Shown piece by piece: positions 18,195 through 28,320 of a stretch of DNA of 64,000 nucleotides (its first letter is position 1; the number at the start of each line of letters is the position of its first letter). Made by a program: the position numbers and the translations under genes. Location: contig VHAX01000002.1 in the NCBI GenBank assembly GCA_016872215.1, positions 1 through 64,000 of the forward strand, in the 5' to 3' direction. The stretch comes from Sphingomonadales bacterium. GTDB taxonomy: Bacteria > Bacteroidota > Bacteroidia > UBA7662. The notes beneath the pieces are model-generated. The model had not been told where the DNA came from, ran no database searches, and was given only the letters and a program-made list of their open reading frames with translations.

Positions 18195-19274
18195 CTAACC
18201 TGCTGATCGAAGAAATCTGTTAATGGAATTGCCTTGCTTAATGAGATGCGGAGCCTTAGCCAAGGTGAAGCCGAAAGTGGTGCCCACACCAGGTGTTGAT
18301 CGCACATGCACTTGTTGTCCGTGTGCCTCCATGATGCGTTTGACGATCGACAAGCCAAGACCGGTTCCCCCCTGTTCGCGCGACCGCGACGCGTCGACCC
18401 GATAAAACCGATCAAAAAGGCGGGGCAGATGTTTTGCATCAATACCAATTCCGGTATCGGTGACATCCATCAGGTAATGGCTGTCCATATCGTAGATCCC
18501 GATCAGCGTGCTCCCGTGTTCTTGTCCGTAGCGAATAGAATTTGACAAAAGATTGATCAAAACTTGTCCTATTTTTTTCTTATCGGCCCGAACGAAAAAC
18601 GGTGGCCGAAGGCCTGGCTTCATCGAAAGTTTAATGCCCCGTTCACCCGCCTTGAATTCCAATGCCTCGAATACATCCCTGCATTGATCGTGGATGTCGT
18701 AGATCTCCCAATCGAGCTCCACATCCCCTTCCAATTCGGAAATGCTGAGCAGGTCGTGGACCAGCTGCTCCATGCGGTCGGCGCTTCGGGCTGCCTTTTT
18801 GAGAAAATGACGCGCCAGCACGGGATCCTCCAATGCCCCATCGAGCAGGCTGTGTACATACCCCTGTATGTTGAAAATCGGTGTTTTTAGTTCATGAGAC
18901 ACATTACCAATGAACTGTTTACGGTATTGTTCGAGGGCTTGTTCGCGGGGTTTGGCTTGCTCCTTCTCCCGTAAATACTTTTCGATTTGCCCGGTCACCT
19001 CTTCAAGTGGATTATGTGCCAGCATTCCTGCTAAGTCTGTATCCGATTTTCCCGTTTTGTGATTAAAAATCAACTTATATATGCTTTTTACTTTCCTGTA
19101 GAGGTAATATTCCACGACAATAAACACCAAAATCGCCACGGTTAGACTTGACAAGCAGCCAAGAATGAATCCGTTGAGATCCAAATGATCGGTGAACCAA
19201 GCAAGGGGCTGGTAGACGACAAAAAAGGAAAGGCTCGACAAAATAGCGAGCGCACGCGGGGTGGGATTTTTCAC
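18195..19274 (-). CDS. sensor histidine kinase (PhoR-like)
   Basis: Two N-terminal TMs, HAMP-like linker, FIGNVSHELKTPIFNIQGYVHSLLDG, LINLLSNSIRYG, DTGIGI, GGTGLGLSIVKRI. Confidence 0.94.
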   Translation of the reverse strand: MKNPTPRALAILSSLSFFVVYQPLAWFTDHLDLNGFILGCLSSLTVAILVFIVVEYYLYRKVKSIYKLIFNHKTGKSDTDLAGMLAHNPLEEVTGQIEKYLREKEQAKPREQALEQYRKQFIGNVSHELKTPIFNIQGYVHSLLDGALEDPVLARHFLKKAARSADRMEQLVHDLLSISELEGDVELDWEIYDIHDQCRDVFEALEFKAGERGIKLSMKPGLRPPFFVRADKKKIGQVLINLLSNSIRYGQEHGSTLIGIYDMDSHYLMDVTDTGIGIDAKHLPRLFDRFYRVDASRSREQGGTGLGLSIVKRIMEAHGQQVHVRSTPGVGTTFGFTLAKAPHLIKQGNSINRFLRSAG

Positions 19275-19954
19275 GGGGATACGAACTTGTAACCTACTCC
19301 TTTTATGGTTACAATATAGTCATCTCCTAACTTTTCTCTGAGTTTCCTAACGTGCACATCGATGGTACGGTTGATGACTACTACATCATTTCCCCAAATC
19401 AACTCCAGAATTTTATCCCGGTTAAAGACTTTTCCCGGTGAAAAGGCCAGTAGATAAAGCAGTTCGAACTCTTTGCGTGCCAATGGAACTACATTACCGT
19501 TGAGGGTTACGGAATAGGTTTCTCGGTCAATGAACAGGGGTGGCATTTCCAGGCGTGTGGGAGAAACATTGCGGGTGAGGGCAGCACGGCGAATGAGGGC
19601 GTTGACACGGCTCACCAAGGCAGAGGGCTTGATGGGCTTGGGGATGTAATCATCGGCTCCCGCATCAAATCCCATAACTTCCACAAATTCCTCCTCACGC
19701 GCGGTGAGGAAAGCAATCAACACATCCTTGTAGCCCTCCATTTTGCGGATTTGCCGGCAGGTCTCAATGCCATCGAGAACGGGCATCATCACGTCGAGGA
19801 TGATCACGTCGGGGGTTACCTCCCTGAGCTTTTTCAGCGCTTCCTGACCATTTTGAGTCACATATACCTCGAATCCTTCTTTTTTTAGATTATATTCGAT
19901 GATTTCGCGCGCATCGGGCGTATCTTCTGCAACCAGGATTTTGTAGGGTGTCAT
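19271..19954 (-). CDS. OmpR/PhoB-family response regulator
   Basis: Receiver domain (VIILDVMMPVLDGIETCR) plus winged-helix C-terminus (TIDVHVRKLREKLGDDYIVTIKGVGYKF). Start MTPYKILVAED. Confidence 0.94.
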   Translation of the reverse strand: MTPYKILVAEDTPDAREIIEYNLKKEGFEVYVTQNGQEALKKLREVTPDVIILDVMMPVLDGIETCRQIRKMEGYKDVLIAFLTAREEEFVEVMGFDAGADDYIPKPIKPSALVSRVNALIRRAALTRNVSPTRLEMPPLFIDRETYSVTLNGNVVPLARKEFELLYLLAFSPGKVFNRDKILELIWGNDVVVINRTIDVHVRKLREKLGDDYIVTIKGVGYKFVSP

Positions 19955-20133
19955 ATAGCTATCACTACTCGTCACAAAGCTATAAATAGTATGACCCGTT
20001 GCATATTAAGTTAGCGTTAATTGAGATTGACAGACGCTCATTACCCTATATTGATTGCAATGACATACTATTCTGATCGGTTTATCCCCTAATTCCCATA
20101 GAACCGAAACGAAACATAGGCTTGAGCTTGAAA

Positions 20134-21591
20134 CTACGCATCCAGAAGACCCTCCAATAGTTTTGCGGCCATTTTCGGGTCGGCCTTTCCGCCCGATTTC
20201 TTCATCAATTCGCCCATAAAAAGCCCAATCATGCCTTTTTTGCCCGAACGGTAGGCAGCCACCTTATCGGGCCATGCCTGTAGCACCTCCCGGGCAAGGC
20301 GCAACAATTCATCCGGGTCCTGCACCTGCTGCAGTCCCATCCGGTTGGCGAGTTCAGCCGGATCTTCGGAAGGTTGACTGACGAGGGCCGGGAACAATTT
20401 CTGCACGGCGGCGGTGTGACTAATCCCACCGTCTTCCACCAACTCTGTCAGGAGTGCCATACATGCAGCCGAAAGCGGAAAATCCTTCATGGACAAAGCA
20501 TGCGCATTGAGCCATGATTTGACAGGTCCCATTACCCAGTTGGCCGCTGCCTTGTAATGCCTGGTGTTTGTGATTATGTTATTGTAATACAAAGCGATTT
20601 CTCTGGATTCGGTCAACACCCCCGCATCATATTCATTGAGTCCGCAACGGGAGGTGAAATCATGTAGCAGATCTGCCGGCAGCGGGGGCATATTAGCTCG
20701 AATCATAGTTTTCCAGTCCTCCGACACGATTACGGGCTGGAGATCAGGCTCCGGAAAATAGCGGTAGTCGTTGGCCTGCTCCTTGGAACGCAATGCAAAG
20801 GTGTTGCCACGACCCGCATCGAAACTTCGGGTCTCGCTGCTGATGGCTTGCCGTGACTCGATCATCGCCACCTGACGCACAAATTCGTGCTCGATGGCAC
20901 GCTGCACATGCCGGATCGAATTCATGTTCTTAACCTCCACTTTCGTACCCAACTGGACGTCACCCTTTCGCCGAACACTAATATTGGCATCGCAACGCAT
21001 ACTCCCCTCCTCCATATTTCCGTCACAGATTTCGAGGTAACGCAGGAGTCGACGCAATTCGGTCAGGTATTGTCCGGCCTGAGCAGCACTGCGTATGTCG
21101 GGCTCCGTAACGATTTCCAGCAGGGGGACTCCACAACGATTCAAGTCTATGAGTGAATCGTAGGCGTCCTGATCATGCATGCTTTTTCCGGCATCCTCCT
21201 CCATATGAATTCGGGTAATGCGGAGTCGAAACATTTGTCCATCCGACTGCCTGAGATCCATATAGCCTTCCGTGGCAATTGGTGTGGTGTGCTGCGTGAT
21301 CTGATAACCTTTTGGCAAATCCGCATAAAAGTAGTTTTTGCGTGCAAATTCGTTGCGCTCCCGGATCCGGCAATTCAGCGCGAGCCCCAAACGGATGGCG
21401 TCGTCGACCACTTGCCGGTTGAGCATGGGCAGAGTGCCAGGGTGACCCAATGATATGGCACTGACCTGGGTGTTGGGGGCTGCCCCGTATTCGGTTGCAT
21501 CAGATGAAAAAGCCTTGGATTGGGTGGTCAGCTGGGTGTGCACCTCCAGGCCAACGACCAGTTCATAGGGGTGCTCTTCGCTCTTGTTCAT
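20134..21591 (-). CDS. gatB: Asp-tRNA(Asn)/Glu-tRNA(Gln) amidotransferase subunit B
   Basis: YELVVGLEVHTQLTTQSKAFS...GHPGTLPMLNRQVVDDAIRLGLALNC...MRCDANISVR. Confidence 0.97.
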   Translation of the reverse strand: MNKSEEHPYELVVGLEVHTQLTTQSKAFSSDATEYGAAPNTQVSAISLGHPGTLPMLNRQVVDDAIRLGLALNCRIRERNEFARKNYFYADLPKGYQITQHTTPIATEGYMDLRQSDGQMFRLRITRIHMEEDAGKSMHDQDAYDSLIDLNRCGVPLLEIVTEPDIRSAAQAGQYLTELRRLLRYLEICDGNMEEGSMRCDANISVRRKGDVQLGTKVEVKNMNSIRHVQRAIEHEFVRQVAMIESRQAISSETRSFDAGRGNTFALRSKEQANDYRYFPEPDLQPVIVSEDWKTMIRANMPPLPADLLHDFTSRCGLNEYDAGVLTESREIALYYNNIITNTRHYKAAANWVMGPVKSWLNAHALSMKDFPLSAACMALLTELVEDGGISHTAAVQKLFPALVSQPSEDPAELANRMGLQQVQDPDELLRLAREVLQAWPDKVAAYRSGKKGMIGLFMGELMKKSGGKADPKMAAKLLEGLLDA

Positions 21592-21607
21592 GAGTTGACT
21601 AATTGAA

Positions 21608-24268
21608 TCATCGGGCCTGTAAATGTGGTAACAATTGTTCGCTTAGGTACTTCAGCGCGTCAGGCAACTTTGTATATTCCGGTCCGCCAGCTATGGCCAG
21701 CTGAGGGGATCCTCCCCCCGAACCGCCCAAAATCGCTCCTGCTTCCTTGGCCAGACTACCAGAGGTGATACCCGTGGAATCACTTAAATCCGGGCTCATC
21801 GCAATGGCTATTATAGCTTTGTCACCGCTCACTGCACCCAACACTACCGCAGCAAGGCTATGTTGGTTTACCAATCCCCCGGCCAATTTCTTCATATGGT
21901 CTGTACTGTCTACGTCAACCCTTTTAATCAGAATGCGACCCCCTTCATATTCAGCATACTGTTTGGAAAGAACCCTTTGTAGGTCTGCCAATGCCTGTTG
22001 GTTTCTCTTTTCCAATTCTTTTCTGAGGGCCACGAGTTCTTGCTGCATGCGTGCTACCTGCTCAGGTAGATTACGGGGCGATCGAAGGGCATCGCTGATT
22101 CGTTGCCACTGACCCAGGCGATCGACCACATAAAGCAAGGCGGCGTGCCCCCCAACAGCTTCTATCCGACGAACCCCGGCCGCCACACCGGTTTCGGTCG
22201 TCACGAAAAAACTGCCAATCTCGGCCGTGTTGCGTACGTGGGTACCCCCACACAATTCAACGCTGAAGCTGGGGTCGAAGGTGATGACCCTAACAGTGTC
22301 GCCATATTTCTCCCCAAACAGGGCCATAGCACCACGCGCGGTTGCCTCCACGAGGGTAATGCCCGTTTCTTCGATGAGGTCGATCGACCGAAGAATGCGC
22401 TGATTCACGATCTCCCAAACTCTGCGCGATTCCGCGTCGGATAAGGGCGCTCCGTGCGAAAAATCAAAGCGGAGATAATCGGGGCCAACCAGGCTACCCT
22501 TTTGCTGCACATGTGTGCCCAATACCTGGCGAAGAGCGGCGTGCAAAAGGTGGGTTGCGCTGTGGTGTACCGAAATATACTGCCTGCGGGATGCGTCAAC
22601 CCTTGCCGTCCAACTGCCTTCGAGCTCTTCGGGCCACTGCTCCACAATGTGCATAATCTGACCATTCTCCCGGATGGTGTCGAGTACGGGGAGTGTTTGC
22701 CCCGATTCATGAATCAGCACCCCGGTATCTCCCAGTTGTCCGCCCGACTCAGCATAGAATGGTGTGCCGGTTAATACGAGTTGCACCCGATGCTGACCGG
22801 ATTTTTCGACGCGACGAGCAGCGAGCACTGCGGTAGCTTGCTCGGTTTGATAATAGCCTGTAAAGAGACCACCCGTGGCCTCATTCCCTAACCTAACCCA
22901 ATCTCCAGCCTGCTGTCGGGTGGCCTGCCTCGAACGATTTTTCTGCTCTTGCATGCACATTTCGAATCCGGGTTCATCGGTGCAGAATCCCTGCTCACGG
23001 GCAATTAGGGCCGTGAGATCGGCCGGAAACCCATAGGTATCAAACAACTCAAATACCTGTTGCCCCGACAGCATGCTTTTGCCTTGTGTTCGGGCATCCT
23101 TGATGAGGTTTTCCAGTTTGAGGAGACCGGTACACAACGTGCGCAGGAAGGTCAGTTCCTCTTGCTTGATAATCTCGGTTATGGCCTGTAGTTGACTATT
23201 TAGTCGCGGGAACATCCCCCCCATTTGTGCCGACAATACGGGTACTAATTTATGGAGGAAGGGCTCGGTTCGACCCAGGAATGTATACCCATAGCGAACT
23301 GCTCTTCTCAGTATGCGTCGACAAACATATCCCGCGCCTGTGTTTGATGGTAGCTGACCGTCGGCGATGACGAACGAAACCGCACGAATGTGATCGGCCA
23401 CTACCCGGATGGCTATGTCAACGGGTTCATTCTCACCATATGTAAAGCCGGATTGCTGTTCGATGGCCCGAATCAATGGCTGAAACACGCCTGTATCGTA
23501 GTTGCTCGATTCACCGACAATGGCGCGACATAGGCGCTCAAATCCCATTCCAGTGTCGACATGCTTCTGAGGCAGACGCTCCAAACTACCATCGGCTTTG
23601 CGGTTGAACTCCATAAACACCAGATTCCAAATTTCCAGTACCTGTGGGTGGTCGCGGTTCACCAGCTGAGCGCCATCCTCCCGGCCACGATCTAAATCAC
23701 TTCTCAAATCGATATGGATTTCGGAGCAAGGTCCGCACGGGCCCTGGTCGCCCATCTCCCAAAAGTTATCTTTGCGCGAACCGGGTAAAATCCGGCTGCT
23801 GTCGATCCACTTCGACCAAAAAGCACGGGTCTCGTGGTCGTAGTCGAGCACGTCCCCTTCATCGCCACCAAAAACGGTCACATACAGCCGTCCCGGATCC
23901 AGGCGAAATTCTTCGGTCAACAATTCCCATGCCCATGCAATGGCCTCTTCTTTGAAATAATCGCCAAAACTCCAGTTACCCAGCATCTCAAACAAAGTGT
24001 GGTGGTAGGTATCGTGCCCCACATCCTCCAGGTCATTGTGTTTGCCGGATACGCGAAGGCAGGGTTGTGTATCGGCCACGCGCGGATGGGTGGCCTGGGC
24101 AAAACCGAGAAAGATATCCTTGAACGGATTCATACCGGCATTGGTGAACAGCAGTGTCGAGTCGCCTTTCACCACCAAAGGCGCAGGATCTGCAATGTGG
24201 TGCCCTTTGCGGCGAAAAAAATCCAGAAACCTTTGGCGTACTTGTTCGGCTGAAAGGGTGTGGTTCAT
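21608..24268 (-). CDS. alaS: alanine-tRNA ligase
   Basis: FLDFFRRKGHHIADPAPLVV...LLFTNAGMNPFKDIFLG...HHSATHLLHAALRQVLG...ELCGGTHV; 886 aa. Confidence 0.98.
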   Translation of the reverse strand: MNHTLSAEQVRQRFLDFFRRKGHHIADPAPLVVKGDSTLLFTNAGMNPFKDIFLGFAQATHPRVADTQPCLRVSGKHNDLEDVGHDTYHHTLFEMLGNWSFGDYFKEEAIAWAWELLTEEFRLDPGRLYVTVFGGDEGDVLDYDHETRAFWSKWIDSSRILPGSRKDNFWEMGDQGPCGPCSEIHIDLRSDLDRGREDGAQLVNRDHPQVLEIWNLVFMEFNRKADGSLERLPQKHVDTGMGFERLCRAIVGESSNYDTGVFQPLIRAIEQQSGFTYGENEPVDIAIRVVADHIRAVSFVIADGQLPSNTGAGYVCRRILRRAVRYGYTFLGRTEPFLHKLVPVLSAQMGGMFPRLNSQLQAITEIIKQEELTFLRTLCTGLLKLENLIKDARTQGKSMLSGQQVFELFDTYGFPADLTALIAREQGFCTDEPGFEMCMQEQKNRSRQATRQQAGDWVRLGNEATGGLFTGYYQTEQATAVLAARRVEKSGQHRVQLVLTGTPFYAESGGQLGDTGVLIHESGQTLPVLDTIRENGQIMHIVEQWPEELEGSWTARVDASRRQYISVHHSATHLLHAALRQVLGTHVQQKGSLVGPDYLRFDFSHGAPLSDAESRRVWEIVNQRILRSIDLIEETGITLVEATARGAMALFGEKYGDTVRVITFDPSFSVELCGGTHVRNTAEIGSFFVTTETGVAAGVRRIEAVGGHAALLYVVDRLGQWQRISDALRSPRNLPEQVARMQQELVALRKELEKRNQQALADLQRVLSKQYAEYEGGRILIKRVDVDSTDHMKKLAGGLVNQHSLAAVVLGAVSGDKAIIAIAMSPDLSDSTGITSGSLAKEAGAILGGSGGGSPQLAIAGGPEYTKLPDALKYLSEQLLPHLQAR

Positions 24269-24363
24269 AGAAATCGGGCAGAATACGGGGTATGGGGGTG
24301 ATTGCAGCCAAGCTTATCGGTTTTGCTGGCTGAAAGTGCGCAAAAATAATCATATTTTCGCCT

Positions 24364-25332
24364 GTGTCCCGAATCAAATACTACTACAACGACACCCGGT
24401 TGCGGTTTGAAAAAGTCGAAATCCGCTGGTGGCAGCGAGCCCTCCGCATTTTTGGGTTTGTGTCAGCCGTATTGGTTTTCTCGGCTATTGTGGTGGGTAT
24501 CGCCTACACCTACATCGACTCGCCTAAGGAAAAGCGATTGCTCAGGGAAATCGAACAGATGAGTCTTCAATATGAACTGTTGCAGCAACGAACCGAACTG
24601 GCGGAACAAGCACTCAATGAGCTGGAGTTCCGTGACAACCAGATTTACCGGGTTATTTTTGAAGCAGAGCCCCTCGGAGAAAGTATGCAATCAGGAAGAG
24701 CATCGGAAGCTGAGCGGTCGTCGATCATATCGCGCAACCAGACCCGGTTGATTGAAGAGACAGCCGAACGGGTGCAAAACCTCGGTAAGAGGTTGTATCG
24801 GCAGAGCAAGAGCTACGATGAGTTGACCCGAATGGCAAACAACAAAAAACAACTGCTGTCGGCCATTCCCGCCATTCAGCCCGTAGCGAATAAAAATCTA
24901 ACGTCTATTGCCTCGGGCTTTGGCTACCGGATTGATCCCATCTACAAAACGCTGAAAATGCATGAGGGGGTTGATTTCACAGCCCGCACCTCAACAGCAG
25001 TATATGCTACCGGCAATGGGCACGTCGAAAAATTATTGCGCATGGACCGTGGATACGGCAATGCGGTGGTCATAAACCATGGCTTCGGCTATCAAACGCT
25101 TTATGCCCACCTGTCAGCCTTCGCGGTTCGGCAGGGACAGAAAATCAGACGGGGAACACTCCTAGGAAAAGTGGGAAATACGGGCAAAAGTACTGGCCCC
25201 CACCTCCATTATGAGGTCATTAAAGACGGACGAAAAGTAAACCCCATCTACTTCTTCCACGACGATATTAGTCCCGATCAATTCGACCGGCTGATTCAGA
25301 TTTCCGGAACCCTCAACCAATCATTCGACTGA
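24364..25332 (+). CDS. M23-family (LytM) murein peptidase, membrane-anchored
   Basis: MSRIKYYYNDTRLRFEKVE N-terminus, one TM, coiled coil, then YKTLKMHEGVDFTARTSTAVYATGNG...HLSAFAVRQGQKI...GKSTGPHLHYEV. GTG start. Confidence 0.92.
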   Translation: MSRIKYYYNDTRLRFEKVEIRWWQRALRIFGFVSAVLVFSAIVVGIAYTYIDSPKEKRLLREIEQMSLQYELLQQRTELAEQALNELEFRDNQIYRVIFEAEPLGESMQSGRASEAERSSIISRNQTRLIEETAERVQNLGKRLYRQSKSYDELTRMANNKKQLLSAIPAIQPVANKNLTSIASGFGYRIDPIYKTLKMHEGVDFTARTSTAVYATGNGHVEKLLRMDRGYGNAVVINHGFGYQTLYAHLSAFAVRQGQKIRRGTLLGKVGNTGKSTGPHLHYEVIKDGRKVNPIYFFHDDISPDQFDRLIQISGTLNQSFD

Positions 25333-25679
25333 TGCCCTACAAACCCTTTACCTTCCAAAAGAAATACTACACCATCGGCGAGGTGGCCGCACTCCTCGAT
25401 GTGAACGCTACTGTTCTCCGTTTTTGGGAAAAGCACTTCACTGCTATCAAACCAGCCAAAAACCGCAAAGGCAACCGGGTTTACACGCAGACCGACATTC
25501 ACCTGCTGGAAAAAGTGCGTTTTTTGGTGAAAGACAAGGGATTTACCTTGAAAGGGGCGGCTGAACAGCTGCAACAAAAGCCTCTTCCTTCTGAAACTGA
25601 TCAAAAGCGAGAGATACTCGACCGGTTGGTGAAGGTGAAAGGCTTTTTGGAGGAACTCAAAAGGGAATTGGGACGATAA
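25332..25679 (+). CDS. MerR-family transcriptional regulator
   Basis: KKYYTIGEVAALLDVNATVLRFWEKHFTAIKPAKNRKGNRVYTQTDIHLLEKV; start overlaps the stop of the M23 gene (TGATG). Confidence 0.92.
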   Translation: MPYKPFTFQKKYYTIGEVAALLDVNATVLRFWEKHFTAIKPAKNRKGNRVYTQTDIHLLEKVRFLVKDKGFTLKGAAEQLQQKPLPSETDQKREILDRLVKVKGFLEELKRELGR

Positions 25680-25737
25680 TTTGAGATGTGAATAATTTTT
25701 GCATTGTGAAGTAGTATTATTAATTTTTTGCACACAT

Positions 25738-26247
25738 ATGTATATGCTCATTCAAAATGCCCCTCTTGTGTCAGATGGCTGGACAACCTTTACGAGGGAG
25801 GCGATTCAATCGACGCTCCCCGATTATGTTATCAGCATTGTGCGGTCGGGACTATTGTCGGGACAAAAACTACGTGTTTGCGTGGGCACCGACTCCCAAC
25901 AATACACAAGACACACGGAATTCGCCTCCGTAGTGGTAATCTACAAGGTCGGACAGGGAGGAAGTATACTGATGCGTCGGTTTCGGGAAACCCGGGAAAT
26001 GAGCCTGCGCGAGCGCCTCATGCACGAGGTCACCTTGTCGATCGATATCGCCTGGCAACTGCTGGAGCCCCTGCAATCGCTTGGGGCTACAGTTGAAGTG
26101 CACGCCGACATTAATCAAGACCCCCGATTCCCCTCGCACATTGCATATCAGGAGGCCCGGGGCTATGTTCGGGGTATGGGTCTGACCTTCAAAGCCAAAC
26201 CTGATGCCTTCGCCAGCTCCTGCTGCGCGGATGCTTTGGTGCATTGA
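25738..26247 (+). CDS. YkuK-like (DUF458) RNase H-fold protein
   Basis: LRVCVGTDSQQYTRHTEFASVVVIYK...EVTLSIDIAWQLLEPL...VEVHADINQDPRFPSHIAYQEARGYVRGMG. Confidence 0.8.
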   Translation: MYMLIQNAPLVSDGWTTFTREAIQSTLPDYVISIVRSGLLSGQKLRVCVGTDSQQYTRHTEFASVVVIYKVGQGGSILMRRFRETREMSLRERLMHEVTLSIDIAWQLLEPLQSLGATVEVHADINQDPRFPSHIAYQEARGYVRGMGLTFKAKPDAFASSCCADALVH

Positions 26248-26275
26248 TTCAACTGAATGACGTAACGCATTCAAA

Positions 26276-26301
26276 TACAAACTGTTGTTCTACAACTTGT
26301 A
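26276..26301. terminator. possible hairpin between convergent ykuK-like and fbp genes
   Basis: TACAA-act-GTTGT-tct-ACAACTTGTA bulged inverted repeat followed by TGAATTTTT. Confidence 0.35.
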
Positions 26302-26308
26302 TGAATTT

Positions 26309-27334
26309 TTACCCAATAAAATATTCATTGGAGCCCACCGGGTCGTGTTGGCGGATCAGTTCCTCTACCTTCTCCACCATCCGGGTGCTGCCCAACAGGA
26401 TGGGTACCCTTTGGTGCAATTCAACCGGCTTTATATCGAGAATTCGGTGGTAGCCGTCGGAAGCCTTACCCCTGGCTTGCTCCAAAATAAAGGACATAGG
26501 GTTGCCCTCATAAACCAACCGGAGCTTACCGCTAGGAGATTTTTTAGTGGCGGGATAAATAAACACGCCCCCTTTAATCAAATTCCGGTGCAAATCGGCC
26601 ACCATGGAACCGATGTAGCGTGAACTATAGGGGCGTCCGGTTGATGCGTCCTTAGCCTGACAATACTTAATGTACTTTTTGACACCTTCCGGAAAGTCCA
26701 GATAGTTGCCTTCATTGATTGAATAAATTTTTCCCTCTTCCGGAATCCGAAGGTTGGGGTGGGAAAGGCAAAATTCCCCGATCGAAGGGTCGAGGGTGAA
26801 GCCATTGACCCCATGACCCGTGGTATACACCAGCATGGTGGATGATCCATACACAATATATCCGGCGGCCACTTGTTCGCGTCCCGCCTGCAGGCAATCC
26901 TCCCGAGTGCCCGGCCCTGAGTCGGAAATGCGTCGGTAAATAGAGAAAATGGTTCCGATCGACACATTCACATCGATATTGGAACTTCCGTCGAGTGGGT
27001 CGATCAGAACGACATATTTGGCATCGCGCGACACGTCTGAGTATATGGGGATGATGTCGTCTTCCTCTTCACTAGCCACAGCACAGCATTCACCCCCGGC
27101 ACTTAGGGCAGCTATAAACTGCTCGTTGGCAAATACGTCCAGTTTTTTAACGGGCTCTCCCTGCACATTCACAACGCCTGTTTCCCCGAGTATATTCACG
27201 AGTCCGGCTTTGTTCACCTCACGATTCACAATCTTGGCGGCTATGCCCAGATCACGTAACAAGCGCGACAAATGTCCCTTTGAAAAAGGAAACTCCTTTT
27301 GTCGTTCTATGATGAATTGTCCGAGTGTCTGCAT
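26309..27334 (-). CDS. fbp: class I fructose-1,6-bisphosphatase
   Basis: [29 protein letters not shown]...; [38 protein letters not shown]. Confidence 0.96.
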   Translation of the reverse strand: MQTLGQFIIERQKEFPFSKGHLSRLLRDLGIAAKIVNREVNKAGLVNILGETGVVNVQGEPVKKLDVFANEQFIAALSAGGECCAVASEEEDDIIPIYSDVSRDAKYVVLIDPLDGSSNIDVNVSIGTIFSIYRRISDSGPGTREDCLQAGREQVAAGYIVYGSSTMLVYTTGHGVNGFTLDPSIGEFCLSHPNLRIPEEGKIYSINEGNYLDFPEGVKKYIKYCQAKDASTGRPYSSRYIGSMVADLHRNLIKGGVFIYPATKKSPSGKLRLVYEGNPMSFILEQARGKASDGYHRILDIKPVELHQRVPILLGSTRMVEKVEELIRQHDPVGSNEYFIG

Positions 27335-27429
27335 AAAAGCCGGTTAATGTTAAGGTATTGAAATAGGGTATAAAATAAAAAATGACAATATAGCCCGAAA
27401 ATCTCTTGGTTGTATCTATTTTTCGCCCC

Positions 27430-28320
27430 ATGTGGTTCGTCTGGACAGACGGAAAATGGCATCCAGCCAAGGCGGGCAACTTTCCCCCACTCGAGCAAAA
27501 TCGGGCATTCAGCTATGGAGATGGGCTGTTTGAAAGTATGGCCGTTGGGAAAGGTCACCCTCTTTGGCTTAACAGGCACCTTAGTCGACTTTATTCAGGT
27601 GCCCATCGAATTGGCCTTCACATGCCGGTGGATTCCGTTGAATTGGCTTCTAAACTGGAATTGGCAGACCATTCCTTCCAGCCCAGCAAAGGCGAAGGAG
27701 CCGGTTCAGAAAAAGGCGCTGTTTGGCGTCTGTATGCTTTTCGGGTTTCAGAAGGTCGATACAGTCCGCAAAAGGACACGGGATGCCTTATGTTGCGAAC
27801 CGAAACGGCCCCTATGCCCTACCCCACCCTCGAACCGCCACGCATGCACATTGGGGTGGCAGAACAGCGGAAAGTCCCCATCACCCTGCCAGAGATCAAA
27901 AGAATGGGGGCACTCGATTATGTTTTGGCGGCGCGCGAAGCCCGCCTCAAGGGATGGAACGATGCGCTTATGATGAATGCCCAAGGACGGGTTGCCGAGT
28001 GCAGCGGCAGCAACATTTTTTTGGTGAAAGGCACTTATTTGTTGACCCCGGCACTATCGGAAGGCTGCCTCCCCGGCGTGATGCGCAGTCTTATATTAGA
28101 AGAATTGTCGACCGGGGTCGGACTCATCCCGATCGAACAAACTATTAGCATCGAGGACTGCTTCGATGCCGACGCCATATTGCTGAGCAACGCCCGGACA
28201 GGGATCCGGGATGTAGGGATGTTGGGCACAACGGCCATACCGCCAATGGATTGGGCCAAGCGCCTTCAGGATCAATTGCAGAATAAAACCAATCACGTAC
28301 TGGGATTCAACACGCATTAA
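27430..28320 (+). CDS. class IV aminotransferase (aminodeoxychorismate lyase/BCAT-like)
   Basis: NRAFSYGDGLFESMAVGKG...LAAREARLKGWNDALMMNAQGRVAECSGSNIFLVKG...TPALSEGCLPGVMRSLI. ATG 27430 after TATTTTTC. Confidence 0.9.
   Translation: MWFVWTDGKWHPAKAGNFPPLEQNRAFSYGDGLFESMAVGKGHPLWLNRHLSRLYSGAHRIGLHMPVDSVELASKLELADHSFQPSKGEGAGSEKGAVWRLYAFRVSEGRYSPQKDTGCLMLRTETAPMPYPTLEPPRMHIGVAEQRKVPITLPEIKRMGALDYVLAAREARLKGWNDALMMNAQGRVAECSGSNIFLVKGTYLLTPALSEGCLPGVMRSLILEELSTGVGLIPIEQTISIEDCFDADAILLSNARTGIRDVGMLGTTAIPPMDWAKRLQDQLQNKTNHVLGFNTH

Noticed and set aside
21747-22774. Antisense ORFs across alaS (21747..22112, 22103..22444, 22454..22774)
   Set aside because: Fully inside a confident AlaRS CDS; low-complexity, no domain, typical shadow ORFs.
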